Source of the DNA: Herbidospora yilanensis
GTDB lineage: Bacteria > Actinomycetota > Actinomycetes > Streptosporangiales > Streptosporangiaceae
Length of the DNA: 64,000 nt
Direction of reading: 5' to 3'
NCBI RefSeq assembly: GCF_001570565.1
Contig: NZ_BBXE01000041.1
Coordinates: 1-64,000 of the forward strand
Under the pieces are notes generated by a model, which saw nothing but the letters and a program-made list of their open reading frames with translations, did not search any database and had not been told where the DNA came from. Shown one piece after another: positions 42,698 to 50,348 of this stretch. A program made the position numbers and the translations under genes. Numbering within the stretch: position 1 is the stretch's first letter; each line of letters opens with the position of its first letter.

Positions 42698-43057
42698 TCA
42701 GAGTTCGTCGAGGAAGTCGAGGAGGCCCTTCGTCAGCGGCAGGCGTACGAGATCGTCCGGGGTTGCCCACACGGCCGCCGCCGCGTCGTCGCCCGGCCTG
42801 AGGTCGCCGCCGACCACGTGGGCGTAGTAGTCGAAGATCTCGTAGAAGCCGATCACGAGCATCCCGGCCAGCGCGCCCACCTGGATCTCCAGGCCGGTCT
42901 CCTCGCGGATCTCGCGACGCAGGGCCTCGTCGTCGGTCTCGCCCTCCTCGACGCGGCCGCCGGGCAGGGACCACAGTCCCTCCGACGGGGGGTGGCCACG
43001 CTGGATGAGCAGGAGGCGACCCTCGGTGTCGCGGATGATTGCCCCAACACAGCGCAT
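42698..43057 (-). CDS. Nudix hydrolase
   Basis: The 119-aa protein has the full Nudix box GGRVEEGETDDEALRREIREETGLEI (Gx5Ex7REUxEExGU). It is preceded by LLLIQRGHPPSEGLWSLP and followed by VGALAGMLVIGFYEIFDYYAHVVGGDL. It hydrolyses nucleoside diphosphates linked to another moiety, with magnesium. The open frame extends far upstream without meaning. ATG 43057 is 7 nt from TAATCT on the minus strand, a leaderless start. It is convergent with the beta-propeller gene with 3 nt between them. Confidence 0.9.
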   Translation of the reverse strand: MRCVGAIIRDTEGRLLLIQRGHPPSEGLWSLPGGRVEEGETDDEALRREIREETGLEIQVGALAGMLVIGFYEIFDYYAHVVGGDLRPGDDAAAAVWATPDDLVRLPLTKGLLDFLDEL

Positions 43058-43129
43058 AACACCAAGATTACGGCTAAAAGCCCCGGGAGGCCTTGACGGG
43101 TCCCGGGCATCGGAGCACGGTGAGTAACT

Positions 43130-43759
43130 GTGAGAGCCGCGCCCACCTGTCCCCGGTGCTTCGGCCCGCTGAGCGAACCCAACCTCTGGTCGAGCGCCTG
43201 GCGGTGTCTCGTGCACGGCGAGGTGCTGCCACATCGCTCCCACCGGCCCGGCCCGGCCGCCGTCGAACTGATCAGGGGCTCGGCCGTGCCCGCCTGGGTG
43301 CCGTGGCCCCTGCCCGCCGGGTGGCTGGTGACCGGGTTCGCCGAGGCGGGTGACCGGGCCGCCGTGGTCGCCGTCTCGGGGCCGTCGCTCAGTTACGGGC
43401 CCGCCGACGTACTGATCGTCTCGGAGGAGCCGGGGGTCGGCCTCGGGTCGGCGTACGCCGGACTGCCGGGCCCCGACCCCGGTGACGTCGTCACGGGCGT
43501 TCCCCTCACCAAGATCGAGGTCGACGGGCACTCGATACCGCTCTGGGTGGTGACCGACGGCGTGCCGGGAGACCGGGCCGTCTATGTCGGCGAGGCCGCC
43601 GGGCGCTGGCTCTGGATGGTCGCCTGGCCCGCCGAGGCCGGAAATCTGATCACCCTGATGCAGCTCGCGCTCGCCGATCTCCGCGATCTCGAGTGGGACG
43701 TGCCGTTCGGGGCGTTCTCTCCACGTCTGGCGGGGGAAGGCGCGGCGGGAACGGGCTAG
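43130..43759 (+). CDS. Conserved actinobacterial protein with N-terminal zinc-ribbon-like motif (DUF6758-like)
   Basis: The 209-aa protein begins TCPRCFGPLSEPNLWSSAWRCLVHGEV, a CxxC followed by Cys/His that could form a zinc ribbon. The rest is a predicted alpha/beta domain (WVPWPLPAGWLVTGFAEAGDRAAVVAVSGPS, GPADVLIVSEEPGVGLG, WLWMVAWPAEAGNLI). I believe it belongs to DUF6758, conserved in actinobacteria beside a metallo-beta-lactamase-fold gene, as here. Function unknown. GTG 43130 starts it. The gap to the next gene contains TAGAGT, its likely -10. Confidence 0.75.
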   Translation: MRAAPTCPRCFGPLSEPNLWSSAWRCLVHGEVLPHRSHRPGPAAVELIRGSAVPAWVPWPLPAGWLVTGFAEAGDRAAVVAVSGPSLSYGPADVLIVSEEPGVGLGSAYAGLPGPDPGDVVTGVPLTKIEVDGHSIPLWVVTDGVPGDRAVYVGEAAGRWLWMVAWPAEAGNLITLMQLALADLRDLEWDVPFGAFSPRLAGEGAAGTG

Positions 43760-43762
43760 AGT
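43757..43762 (+). promoter_or_regulatory. -10 hexamer for the metallo-beta-lactamase-like gene
   Basis: TAGAGT overlaps the stop codon of the upstream gene and ends 7 nt before GTG 43770. This supports 43770 rather than 43761 as the start, on a leaderless mRNA. Confidence 0.5.
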
Positions 43763-43769
43763 GCTGTTC

Positions 43770-44483
43770 GTGACAGCGCGTATCGAGCGAGTGGTGACCT
43801 CGGGGGTCGTCGAGATCGACGACGTCGAGCACAAGGTTGAGAACAACACCTGGATCGTGGGAGACGACGACGAGGTCATCGTCATCGACCCCGCGCGCGA
43901 CGCGGAGAAGATCCTGGAGAAGGTGGGCGAGCGGCAGGTCCTCGCCGTCATCTGCACCCACGGGCTGCCCGACCACGTCGGCGGCGCCATCGAGGTGGCC
44001 GCCCGCGACGAGGCCGTGATCGCCCTCGGCCCCAAAGACAAGCGCCTGTGGCGGCAGACCTGGGAAGACACCTGGCCCGACATCGAGATGGAGGACGAGG
44101 GCTTGTTCGCCGTCGCCGACACCGAGCTCGAGGTCATGAACACCCCGGGCGTGACGGCGGGCGGCGTGTCGCTCCTGGCCGAGTCGCTGGGCGTCGTCTT
44201 CACCGGCAAGACCCTGCTGGCCGACGGCCCGGGCAAGCTCGGCGGCGAATACCCGGCCCTGGCCGACCAGCTCACCTCGATCGGCGAGCGGCTCTTCACC
44301 CTCTCGGGCGAGACCCGGGTCCTGCCCGCCCACGGCGAGGAGACCACGATCGGCGACCTGGAGCCCCTGTTCGACCGGTGGCTCTCCGGTTCGCTGACCG
44401 CCGCCCCCGAGGAGCAGCAGGAGAGCCCGCTGACCGACGGCACCCGCGTGTCGGGCATCCGCCTCAACGCCGACGACGACTGA
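43770..44483 (+). CDS. Metallo-beta-lactamase-fold protein with lost metal ligands
   Basis: The 237-aa protein follows the glyoxalase II-like fold (TWIVGDDDEVIVIDPARDAEKIL, TELEVMNTPGVTAGGVSLL, LGVVFTGKTLLADGPG). Several zinc ligands are replaced. The HxHxDH motif reads HGLPDH (residues 64-69, second His now Leu), the third-site His is Val128 (TPGV) and the bridging Asp is Lys147 (GKTL). Only His188 (AHGEE) remains at the last site. It is therefore probably not a metallohydrolase and may be a binding or regulatory protein. It is followed by a RecB-type nuclease gene after 5 nt. Confidence 0.8.
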   Translation: MTARIERVVTSGVVEIDDVEHKVENNTWIVGDDDEVIVIDPARDAEKILEKVGERQVLAVICTHGLPDHVGGAIEVAARDEAVIALGPKDKRLWRQTWEDTWPDIEMEDEGLFAVADTELEVMNTPGVTAGGVSLLAESLGVVFTGKTLLADGPGKLGGEYPALADQLTSIGERLFTLSGETRVLPAHGEETTIGDLEPLFDRWLSGSLTAAPEEQQESPLTDGTRVSGIRLNADDD

Positions 44484-44488
44484 GCGCG

Positions 44489-45322
44489 GTGGAGCAGCTC
44501 CCCCTGGAAGGAATGCCGCGGCGGCTCTTCTCGTGCACGCCGTCGCGGCTCAACTCCTGGCTCGACTGCCGCCGGCGTTACCGGTTCACCTACCTCGACC
44601 GTCCCGCGCCCCAGAAGGGCCCGCCGTGGGCGCACAACAGCGTGGGCGCGTCGGTCCACAACGCCCTGGCGGCCTGGTGGCGGGAGCCTTACGAGCGCCG
44701 CACCCCGCTGTCGGCGGCGATCCTGGTCTCCAACGGCTGGATCACCGAGGGCTTCCGCGACTCGGAACAGTCGCTGAGATGGCGCGACCGGGCCCGCGAG
44801 ATGGTCTCCGGCTACGCCGCCACGCTCGACCCCTCCGCCGAGCCGGTCGGCGTGGAGCGCACCGTCGCGACCCGCACGTCGGTGATGGCCCTGTCGGGCC
44901 GCATCGACCGCCTCGACCGCCGCGGCGACGAACTGGTGGTGGTCGACTACAAGACCGGCCGCAGGCCGCTGACCAGCGACGACGCACGCGGCTCCCTGGC
45001 CCTGGCGGTCTACGCCGTGGCGGCGGCCCGGGTGTTACGACGGCCCTGTCACCGCGTGGAGCTGCACCACCTGCCGACCGGCGAGGTCGTCGAGTGGGAG
45101 CACACCGACGAGTCCCTGGCCCGCCACCTGTCCCGGGCCGACCAGATCGCGGCCGAGGCCCAGGAGGCCGACGAGGCCTACCGCGCGGGCGAGGCCACAG
45201 ACGAGACGTTCGCGCCGTCGCCCGGCGTGTTGTGCTCGTGGTGCGACTTCCGCAGACACTGCCCCGAGGGCCAGGCGGCCGCCCCCGACAAGGAACCGTG
45301 GGACGGCCTGGCGCCCATCTAG
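44489..45322 (+). CDS. RecB family PD-(D/E)XK nuclease with Fe-S cluster cysteines
   Basis: The 277-aa protein has the PD-(D/E)XK core: SPSRLNSWLDCRRRYRFTYL-like start (TPSRLNSWLDC), GASVHNALAAWW with His, LSGRIDRLDRRGDELVVVDYKTGR with the catalytic Asp and Lys, and ALAVYAVAAARV. The end CSWCDFRRHCP plus the early DCRRR cysteine form the four-Cys 4Fe-4S pattern of AddB/Cas4-type nucleases. It should cut single-stranded DNA ends. GTG 44489 is probably translated with the preceding gene. Homologues lie near the Rv3201c-Rv3202c helicases in mycobacteria; no helicase is adjacent here. Confidence 0.88.
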   Translation: MEQLPLEGMPRRLFSCTPSRLNSWLDCRRRYRFTYLDRPAPQKGPPWAHNSVGASVHNALAAWWREPYERRTPLSAAILVSNGWITEGFRDSEQSLRWRDRAREMVSGYAATLDPSAEPVGVERTVATRTSVMALSGRIDRLDRRGDELVVVDYKTGRRPLTSDDARGSLALAVYAVAAARVLRRPCHRVELHHLPTGEVVEWEHTDESLARHLSRADQIAAEAQEADEAYRAGEATDETFAPSPGVLCSWCDFRRHCPEGQAAAPDKEPWDGLAPI

Positions 45323-45374
45323 GCGTCGCCGGACGGAGCCGTGCTCGATACATGGTTCGTGGTGATCGGCCCTG

Positions 45375-46250
45375 TCAGCGGGCCAGCATGGTGCTCTCGG
45401 CCGCGTTCCAGAAACGGGTGAGCGCGGCCGCCGTCGTCTCCGGGGCCTCCACGGCCGGTGAATGGGCCGCCCCCGGCACCACGACGCACTCGCAGTCGAG
45501 CCGGTCGGCCATCTCGGCCTGCAGCCTCGGCGGCCAGCCGTCGTCGTGCTCCCCATAGAGGACCAGCATCGACAGGCCCGTCTCGGCCAGTTCGTCGACG
45601 CGGTCGTCGGCGTCGAGGACCGCCCTGCCCATGCATTCGAGGCCGACCAGCGAGTTGGCGAACAACCGGCGGCGCAGGAAGGCCACGATCTCCTCGGGAA
45701 CGCCGGCGCGCAGGGCGTCGGGCTCCATCTTCTCGGTCCACATGGCTTCGAGGCCGAGGTGGGGCATCTTCTCCAGCATGCGCCGGCCGGCCAGCTCGCG
45801 GGCGCCCACCATCCCGGCCGGGCCGGAGCTCATGAGCGTGTAGGACGCCAGTTTGCCGGTGCCGTCGAGCACGGTCTCGCGGGTGACCAGACCACCGAAC
45901 GAGTGGCCCAGCAGGTGGACGGGCTCTCCGCCGCCCACGACGGCCACCAGGGAGTCGACGTCGTGGCCCAGGGCCGCGCGGGTGTAGGCGGCGGGGTCGT
46001 CGGGGCCCGGTGTCTCGTATTGGCCGCGCAGGTCGACGGCCACTACACGGCGGCCCGCCTGGGCCAGGGTCTGCAGCACCGAGAGGAAGTCTTCCTTGCT
46101 GCCCGTGTAGCCGGGCACCAGCAGGGCCGGCCACCGGTCGGGCAGGCCGCTGCCGGGCAGGGCCTCCAGGGCGGCGAACACCCCTTCAGGGGTTTCGATC
46201 CGCTTGGGGCTCACCCCGGGTGGCAGGTCCAGGAATCTCGGCGTACTCAC
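45375..46250 (-). CDS. Alpha/beta hydrolase
   Basis: The 291-aa protein has an alpha/beta-hydrolase fold. The oxyanion region is LLVPGYTGSKEDFL, the nucleophile elbow GHSFGG, the acid in LVLYGEHDDGW and the catalytic His in PGAAHSPAVE. A helical lid is inserted around AGMVGARELAGRRMLEKMPHLGL. The substrate is unknown; esterase, lactonase or haloperoxidase-like activities are all possible. GTG 46250 has TATCGT 8 nt upstream on the minus strand, so the mRNA may be leaderless. It stands alone between convergent and divergent genes. Confidence 0.9.
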   Translation of the reverse strand: MSTPRFLDLPPGVSPKRIETPEGVFAALEALPGSGLPDRWPALLVPGYTGSKEDFLSVLQTLAQAGRRVVAVDLRGQYETPGPDDPAAYTRAALGHDVDSLVAVVGGGEPVHLLGHSFGGLVTRETVLDGTGKLASYTLMSSGPAGMVGARELAGRRMLEKMPHLGLEAMWTEKMEPDALRAGVPEEIVAFLRRRLFANSLVGLECMGRAVLDADDRVDELAETGLSMLVLYGEHDDGWPPRLQAEMADRLDCECVVVPGAAHSPAVEAPETTAAALTRFWNAAESTMLAR

Positions 46251-46313
46251 GTGAAGCCACGATACTGAAACCCGCAGGGCGCCGCAGATGAGCGGAGCCC
46301 TGCGGTGTTCGAG

Positions 46314-48257
46314 CTAGTTCCGGCGCGGGCGCGGGCGGTTGCCGCCGGAGCCGGACTGACGGCCGTTGCCGCGCTGGGCCTTGCGCTCGGTGGCTGCCGA
46401 GGGCGCGGGCAGGTCGTCTTCGGTGGCCAGGTCGGGCGAACGGAAGACGATCGCGAACGGGCTGGCCGGGATGATCTTCTCGGGTTCGGCCGGCCGGGTG
46501 GTCTCCATGGGAGTCACCTCCACCTCTTCCTCAACTTCGTGAATCTCATCGTGGATCTCATCGTGGATCGGATCGAGGATGTCGCCCTCGAAGGGGGCGA
46601 CCGCCTCGGGAACCTCGACGACGTCGACGACTTCGGCGACGGTCTCGGTGACGGTTTCAGTGACGGTTTCGGCGACCTCGTCGGACGCGTGGCCGCCCCG
46701 GGTGCGACGGCGGTTGCGGGCCGGGCGCTCTCTGCGCTCGTCCTTCTCCCTGTCGCGGTCCCTGTCTCGGTCCCTGTCTCGGTCCCGGTCGCGGTCTCTG
46801 TCGCGATCACGGTCTTTGTCGCGGCGGCTGCGGGTGCGGCCGGTCTCGCCGAGGTCTTCGATCTCCTCGGCGTCGAGGCCGGCCCGCGAGCGGTTGGCGC
46901 GCGGCAGCACGCCCTTGGTGCCCGGCGGGATGCGCAGCTCTTCGAGCAGGTGGGGCGAGCTGGAGTAGGACTCGGCCGGCTCGGGGTTGCCGAGGCCCAG
47001 CGCGTTGTTGATGACCTTCCAGCGGGTCATCTCGGTCCACTCCATGAACGTCACCGCGACGCCGGTGCGACCGGCCCGGCCGGTCCGGCCGATGCGGTGG
47101 ACGTAGGTCTTCTCGTCCTGCGGCAGGTCGTAGTTGACGACGTGGGTGACGTCGTCGATGTCGATGCCGCGGGCCGCCACGTCGGTGGCCACCAGCACGT
47201 CGATCTTGCCGTTGCGGAACGCCCGCAGGGCCTGCTCGCGCTGGCCCTGGCCGAGGTCGCCGTGGACGGCCGCCGCCGCGAACCCTCGGTCGCGCAACTG
47301 CTCGTGGACCATGTCGCAGGCCCGCTTGGTCTCGCAGAAGACCATCGTGAGACCCCGTCCCTCCGCCTGCAGCAGCCGGGCCAGGATCTCGATCTTGTCC
47401 ATCCGGTGGGTGCGGTAGACGTACTGGGTGACCTGCGAGGGGGCGTCGTTCTCCGCCTCGGTGGTCTCCGCGCGCACGTGGATGGGACGGGTCAGGTAAC
47501 GCCGCGACAGCGCCACGATCTCGCCCGGCATGGTGGCCGAGAAGAGCATGGTCTGCCGCTGCTCCGGCACCAGCTTGATGATGCGCTCGATGTCGGGCAG
47601 GAAGCCCAGGTCGAGCATCCGGTCGGCCTCGTCGAGCACCATCATGGTGATCTGGCTGAGGTCGAGGTGCTTCTGCTTGATCAGGTCGAGCATCCGGCCC
47701 GGGGTGCCGACGATGACGTCGACGCCGCTCTTGAGCGCCTCGACCTGCGGCTCGTAGGCGCGCCCGCCGTAGACGGTCAGGATGCGGGAGCCGAGCTTCC
47801 CGGCGGCCAGGACGAGGTCTTCGGTCACCTGGAGGGCCAGCTCACGGGTCGGGACCAGAACGAGGCCCCGGGGCTTCTTGCGGTTCTTGCGTGGCTTCCC
47901 GACGGACTGGAGCATCGCGACGCCGAAGGCGTAGGTCTTGCCGGTGCCGGTGCGGGCCTGGCCGATGACATCCTGGCCGGACAGCGCGAGGGGGAGAGCC
48001 ATCTCCTGAATTGGGAAGGGTGAGACGATGCCCTCGGTCTCCAGGGCATCGGCGATCTCTGGGATGACACCCAGGTCTCGGAACGTCGTAATCGTCGCCT
48101 GCCTCAGTCGTGTGGCGAAGGCGGTTTCGTGACCAAACGGGCTCGCGTGCCGGGTCCTTACGAAAGGCGCCTTCGACGTCGTACGCGACCGCGCGCAGCC
48201 AAACTCTCTGGGGGTTACCGGGAACAGATACCCCGGATCAACACAGTGCGGTCGCAC
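46314..48257 (-). CDS. rhlE: DEAD-box RNA helicase (RhlE-like) with repetitive Arg-Asp tail
   Basis: The protein has the complete DEAD-box set: Q motif PFPIQEMALP, motif I ARTGTGKT, PTRELALQV, VGTPGRMLD, DEAD, SATMP, then ATDVAARGIDI and HRIGRTGRAG. The conserved core ends near residue 430. The tail holds a run of Asp-Arg repeats, an Arg-rich segment and Thr/Glu/Val and His/Asp/Glu repeats, and ends RPRPRRN. It should unwind structured RNA. GTG 48257 is the only in-frame GTG or ATG upstream, but the family normally starts at TTFRDLGV, which here follows an ATT at 48092. M. tuberculosis has a counterpart beside DUF3107. Confidence 0.9.
   Translation of the reverse strand: MRPHCVDPGYLFPVTPREFGCARSRTTSKAPFVRTRHASPFGHETAFATRLRQATITTFRDLGVIPEIADALETEGIVSPFPIQEMALPLALSGQDVIGQARTGTGKTYAFGVAMLQSVGKPRKNRKKPRGLVLVPTRELALQVTEDLVLAAGKLGSRILTVYGGRAYEPQVEALKSGVDVIVGTPGRMLDLIKQKHLDLSQITMMVLDEADRMLDLGFLPDIERIIKLVPEQRQTMLFSATMPGEIVALSRRYLTRPIHVRAETTEAENDAPSQVTQYVYRTHRMDKIEILARLLQAEGRGLTMVFCETKRACDMVHEQLRDRGFAAAAVHGDLGQGQREQALRAFRNGKIDVLVATDVAARGIDIDDVTHVVNYDLPQDEKTYVHRIGRTGRAGRTGVAVTFMEWTEMTRWKVINNALGLGNPEPAESYSSSPHLLEELRIPPGTKGVLPRANRSRAGLDAEEIEDLGETGRTRSRRDKDRDRDRDRDRDRDRDRDRDRDREKDERRERPARNRRRTRGGHASDEVAETVTETVTETVAEVVDVVEVPEAVAPFEGDILDPIHDEIHDEIHEVEEEVEVTPMETTRPAEPEKIIPASPFAIVFRSPDLATEDDLPAPSAATERKAQRGNGRQSGSGGNRPRPRRN
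46747..46806. repeat. 12-bp tandem repeats coding for Asp-Arg
   Basis: Five consecutive 12-nt units of the form TCCCTGTCTCGG (two identical, three with 2-4 changes) encode the (DR)n part of the helicase tail on the minus strand. The array is degenerate, so it is older than a fresh slippage event. Confidence 0.8.
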
Positions 48258-48341
48258 TTCTCACCGAGCAGTCTACTCGATACCACAGCTGCTCACCGAT
48301 TTGCGGCGTGTTTCGCATGTTTCTGCGCGAGACCCTGGCCC

Positions 48342-48347
48342 TACCCT
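48342..48347 (+). promoter_or_regulatory. -10 hexamer for the ferritin-like gene
   Basis: TACCCT ends 6 nt before ATG 48354, with no Shine-Dalgarno sequence in between, as expected for a leaderless mRNA. Confidence 0.45.
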
Positions 48348-48353
48348 GCTGCC

Positions 48354-49007
48354 ATGACCATTTCCCGGCCCGGTGTCGTCGACCTTCTGGGTGTGCTCGC
48401 CTACGCCGAGCTCACCGCGTTCCTCCGGATGGCGCAGGACGCCTCCGTGCTGGCCCCCTCGCTGACCGACAGGGCGGCGCTCGGCGACGTGGCGGCCACC
48501 GAATACGGCCACTTCCGGCTGGTCCGCGACCGGATCGCCGACCTCGGATCCGACCCCGAGGAGGCGATGGCCCCCTTCGCCGACGCCCTCGACGCCTGGC
48601 ACGAGCAGACCCAGCCGGGAGACTGGTACGAGGCCCTGGTGAAGGCTTACGTGGGCACGGGGCTGGCCGGCGACTTCTACCGGGTGGCGGCGCGCAGGGT
48701 CGACGAGGAGACCCAGAAGCTGGTCGACCAGGCGCTGGCCGACGAGGCCCGCTCGGAACTGGTCGTCGAGCGCGTCAGGAAGGCCCTGGAGGACGATCCG
48801 CGCCTGGGCGGCCGGTTGGCCCTGTGGGCGCGGCGGCTGGTCGGCGAGGCGCTGAGCCAGGCCCACCGGGTCGCCACGGCCCGGCCGGAACTGGCCGCGC
48901 TGCTGGTCGACGGCGACGACCTGGCCGCCATCGGACGGATGTTCGCCCAGCTGACAGAGGAGCACGGCAAGCGGATGTCGGCGCTCGGGCTCACCCCCGG
49001 AGGCTGA
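48354..49007 (+). CDS. Ferritin-like fold protein (tRNA-hydroxylase/MiaE-like)
   Basis: The 217-aa all-helical protein has LLGVLAYAELTAFLRMAQDA, LGDVAATEYGHFRLVRDRIADLG, then VDEETQKLVDQALADEARSELVV and HGKRMSALGL. The E...ExxH pattern (AYAEL, ATEYGH) resembles di-iron ferritin-like domains annotated as tRNA-hydroxylase-like. The same gene lies between the DEAD helicase and DUF3107 in mycobacteria (Rv3210c). ATG 48354 is taken because a -10 lies close upstream. Its precise activity is unknown. Confidence 0.8.
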   Translation: MTISRPGVVDLLGVLAYAELTAFLRMAQDASVLAPSLTDRAALGDVAATEYGHFRLVRDRIADLGSDPEEAMAPFADALDAWHEQTQPGDWYEALVKAYVGTGLAGDFYRVAARRVDEETQKLVDQALADEARSELVVERVRKALEDDPRLGGRLALWARRLVGEALSQAHRVATARPELAALLVDGDDLAAIGRMFAQLTEEHGKRMSALGLTPGG

Positions 49008-49255
49008 ATCAGGCGTCCCAGAGTAATGATCGAGAGGCGTGAAGGCGCCATGGGGTTGTACCGTGCGAGTTATGAGGGCCTCGCGCCGCTACGGCAGTTC
49101 CTTGACAAGATGTGGACCGAACCGATGGGCCTCCCGCGCCGTGTTGCGCAGGGCGAGCTCAGGATGCCCGACCATCAGCAGACGCAGGGACGACGCACAC
49201 ATCCCACGCAGACGTCCGCCGGGCTGTATCCACGGTCCCCGTTAGAGAAGCCAAT
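49008..49255. other. 248-nt intergenic region without a convincing gene
   Basis: Open frames here (for example 49039-49245) are Arg/Pro-rich, lack a ribosome site and resemble no protein. A consensus TTGACA (49102-49107) is present but no good -10 lies 16-18 nt downstream. The base composition is less biased by codon position than in the flanking genes. It may be a decayed gene or an unrecognised small RNA. Confidence 0.4.
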
Positions 49256-49282
49256 GGGCGCCGCCGTCCAAAAGCGGCGCCC
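49256..49282 (-). terminator. Hairpin downstream of the DUF3107 gene
   Basis: GGGCGCCGC (49256-49264) pairs perfectly with GCGGCGCCC (49274-49282) around a 9-nt loop. It lies 13 nt after the DUF3107 stop on the minus strand. On the plus strand it is followed by ATGGCGTTTTAT, so it may act in both directions. Confidence 0.65.
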
Positions 49283-49295
49283 GATGGCGTTTTAT

Positions 49296-49526
49296 CTAGA
49301 GAGTGCCGCCGAACCCGACCGAACGGCTGGCCCCCTCGCCGATCTCGATGAAGCCGAGCGCCGCGACGGGCACGATCACCCGGTTTCCCTTGACGTCGGT
49401 GATGGAGAAGACGCCGCGGTCGGCCGCGAGCGCGTTGCGGATCTCCGTCTCGATCTCCTCGACGGTGAGGTCGGTCTCGACGACGAGTTCACGGTGCACC
49501 GACTGCACGCCGATCTTGATTTCCAT
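49296..49526 (-). CDS. DUF3107 small conserved protein
   Basis: The 76-aa protein MEIKIGVQSVHRELVVETDLTVEEIETEIRNAL then GVFSITDVKGNRVIVPVAALGFIEIGEGASRSVGFG matches the actinobacterial DUF3107 family (Rv3208A type) over its length. It has a beta-alpha-beta pattern and an acidic middle helix. It is encoded downstream of the tetR gene on the same strand, as in mycobacteria. ATG 49526 is preceded by GAAAGGGGCCC. Its function is not established. Confidence 0.92.
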   Translation of the reverse strand: MEIKIGVQSVHRELVVETDLTVEEIETEIRNALAADRGVFSITDVKGNRVIVPVAALGFIEIGEGASRSVGFGGTL

Positions 49527-49612
49527 CTGGGCCCCTTTCGAGAGGGTTCCATCGTGGCCCCGGAAATCGCTCCGGCAGAGCGCTGATCGCGGCGGGCGTA
49601 ACCAGGGGGCGT

Positions 49613-50233
49613 CTAGGTCGTGCGCGGGAATCCGCCGATGCCGCGCCAGGCCAGACGGGCGATGAGCCCGGCCGCGGCGTCTTTCGGGATCGCGCCGCCG
49701 CTGGTCAGCCAGTAGCGGGCGCTCACCTCGGCCATGCCGACGAGTCCGACGCCGAGCAGGTGGGCGTCTTCGCTGGAGCAGCCGGTGTCCTCCTGGATCA
49801 CCTCGGCGATCGCGTCGGCGCTCTGCCGCAGCGAGCGCTCCATGCGTTCGCGCACGGCCGCGACGTTGCGCAGGTCGCTCTCGAAGACCAGCCGGAAGGC
49901 CTCGCCCTGGCTGGAGACGAAGTCGAAGAACGCCCCGATGGCGGCCTGGACACGCTGCTTGTTGTCGGTCGTGGAGGCCAGCGCCTCCTTGCAGCGCGAC
50001 ACCATGTCGTCGACGTGGACGTCGAGCAGTGCCAGGTAGAGCTCAAGCTTGCCCGGGAAGTGCTGGTAGAGCACGGGTTTGCTGACACCGGCCCGTTCGG
50101 CGATCTCGTCCATGGCGGCCGCGTGGTAGCCGTTCTCCACGAAGACCTCTTGGGCGGCGCTGAGCAGCTGGCGACGGCGGGCGAGCCGGGGCAGCCGGGT
50201 GCCCCGGGGCTTGGCGTCCGGGGTTGCGGTCAC
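49613..50233 (-). CDS. TetR family transcriptional regulator (Rv3208-like)
   Basis: The 206-aa protein has a TetR HTH (LARRRQLLSAAQEVFVENGYHAAAMDEIAERAGVSKPVLYQHFPGKLELYLALLDVHVDDMV) and a helical ligand/dimer domain including FDFVSSQGEAFRLVFESDLRN and ARYWLTSGGAIPKDAAAGLIARLAWRGI. GTG 50233 is chosen because AAGGAG lies 5-7 nt upstream; the frame continues upstream through a 43-nt repeat shared with the next gene. It lies next to DUF3107 as in M. tuberculosis. Its operator and ligand are unknown. Confidence 0.9.
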   Translation of the reverse strand: MTATPDAKPRGTRLPRLARRRQLLSAAQEVFVENGYHAAAMDEIAERAGVSKPVLYQHFPGKLELYLALLDVHVDDMVSRCKEALASTTDNKQRVQAAIGAFFDFVSSQGEAFRLVFESDLRNVAAVRERMERSLRQSADAIAEVIQEDTGCSSEDAHLLGVGLVGMAEVSARYWLTSGGAIPKDAAAGLIARLAWRGIGGFPRTT

Positions 50234-50270
50234 GGCCTCTCCTTGCACGCGGGCTTGTTCGAGCAGGTTC

Positions 50271-50313
50271 CCGGCGCGAGCCACGGCCGGCCTTCGGCCG
50301 TCCGCGTCTCGCT
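50271..50313. repeat. 43-bp repeat, copy A (upstream of tetR)
   Basis: It matches copy B (50524-50566) at 40 of 43 positions in the same orientation. On the minus strand it reads RDADGRRPAVARAG, in frame with tetR, and holds CGGCCGGCCTTCGGCCG, a small self-complementary stem. Confidence 0.8.
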
Positions 50314-50348
50314 TTCGGCGGCCCCCATCCTACGGCTGGGCCACCAGG

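Noticed and set aside
46747-46806. A CRISPR-like array
   Set aside because: The 12-bp units are contiguous, without spacers, lie inside a coding sequence and encode an Asp-Arg tract. No cas genes occur; the RecB-type protein at 44489 has Cas4-like cysteines but no Cas neighbours.
49026-49586. A 186-codon open frame
   Set aside because: It has no ribosome site or recognisable protein, crosses a hairpin, and runs antisense through the well-supported DUF3107 gene.
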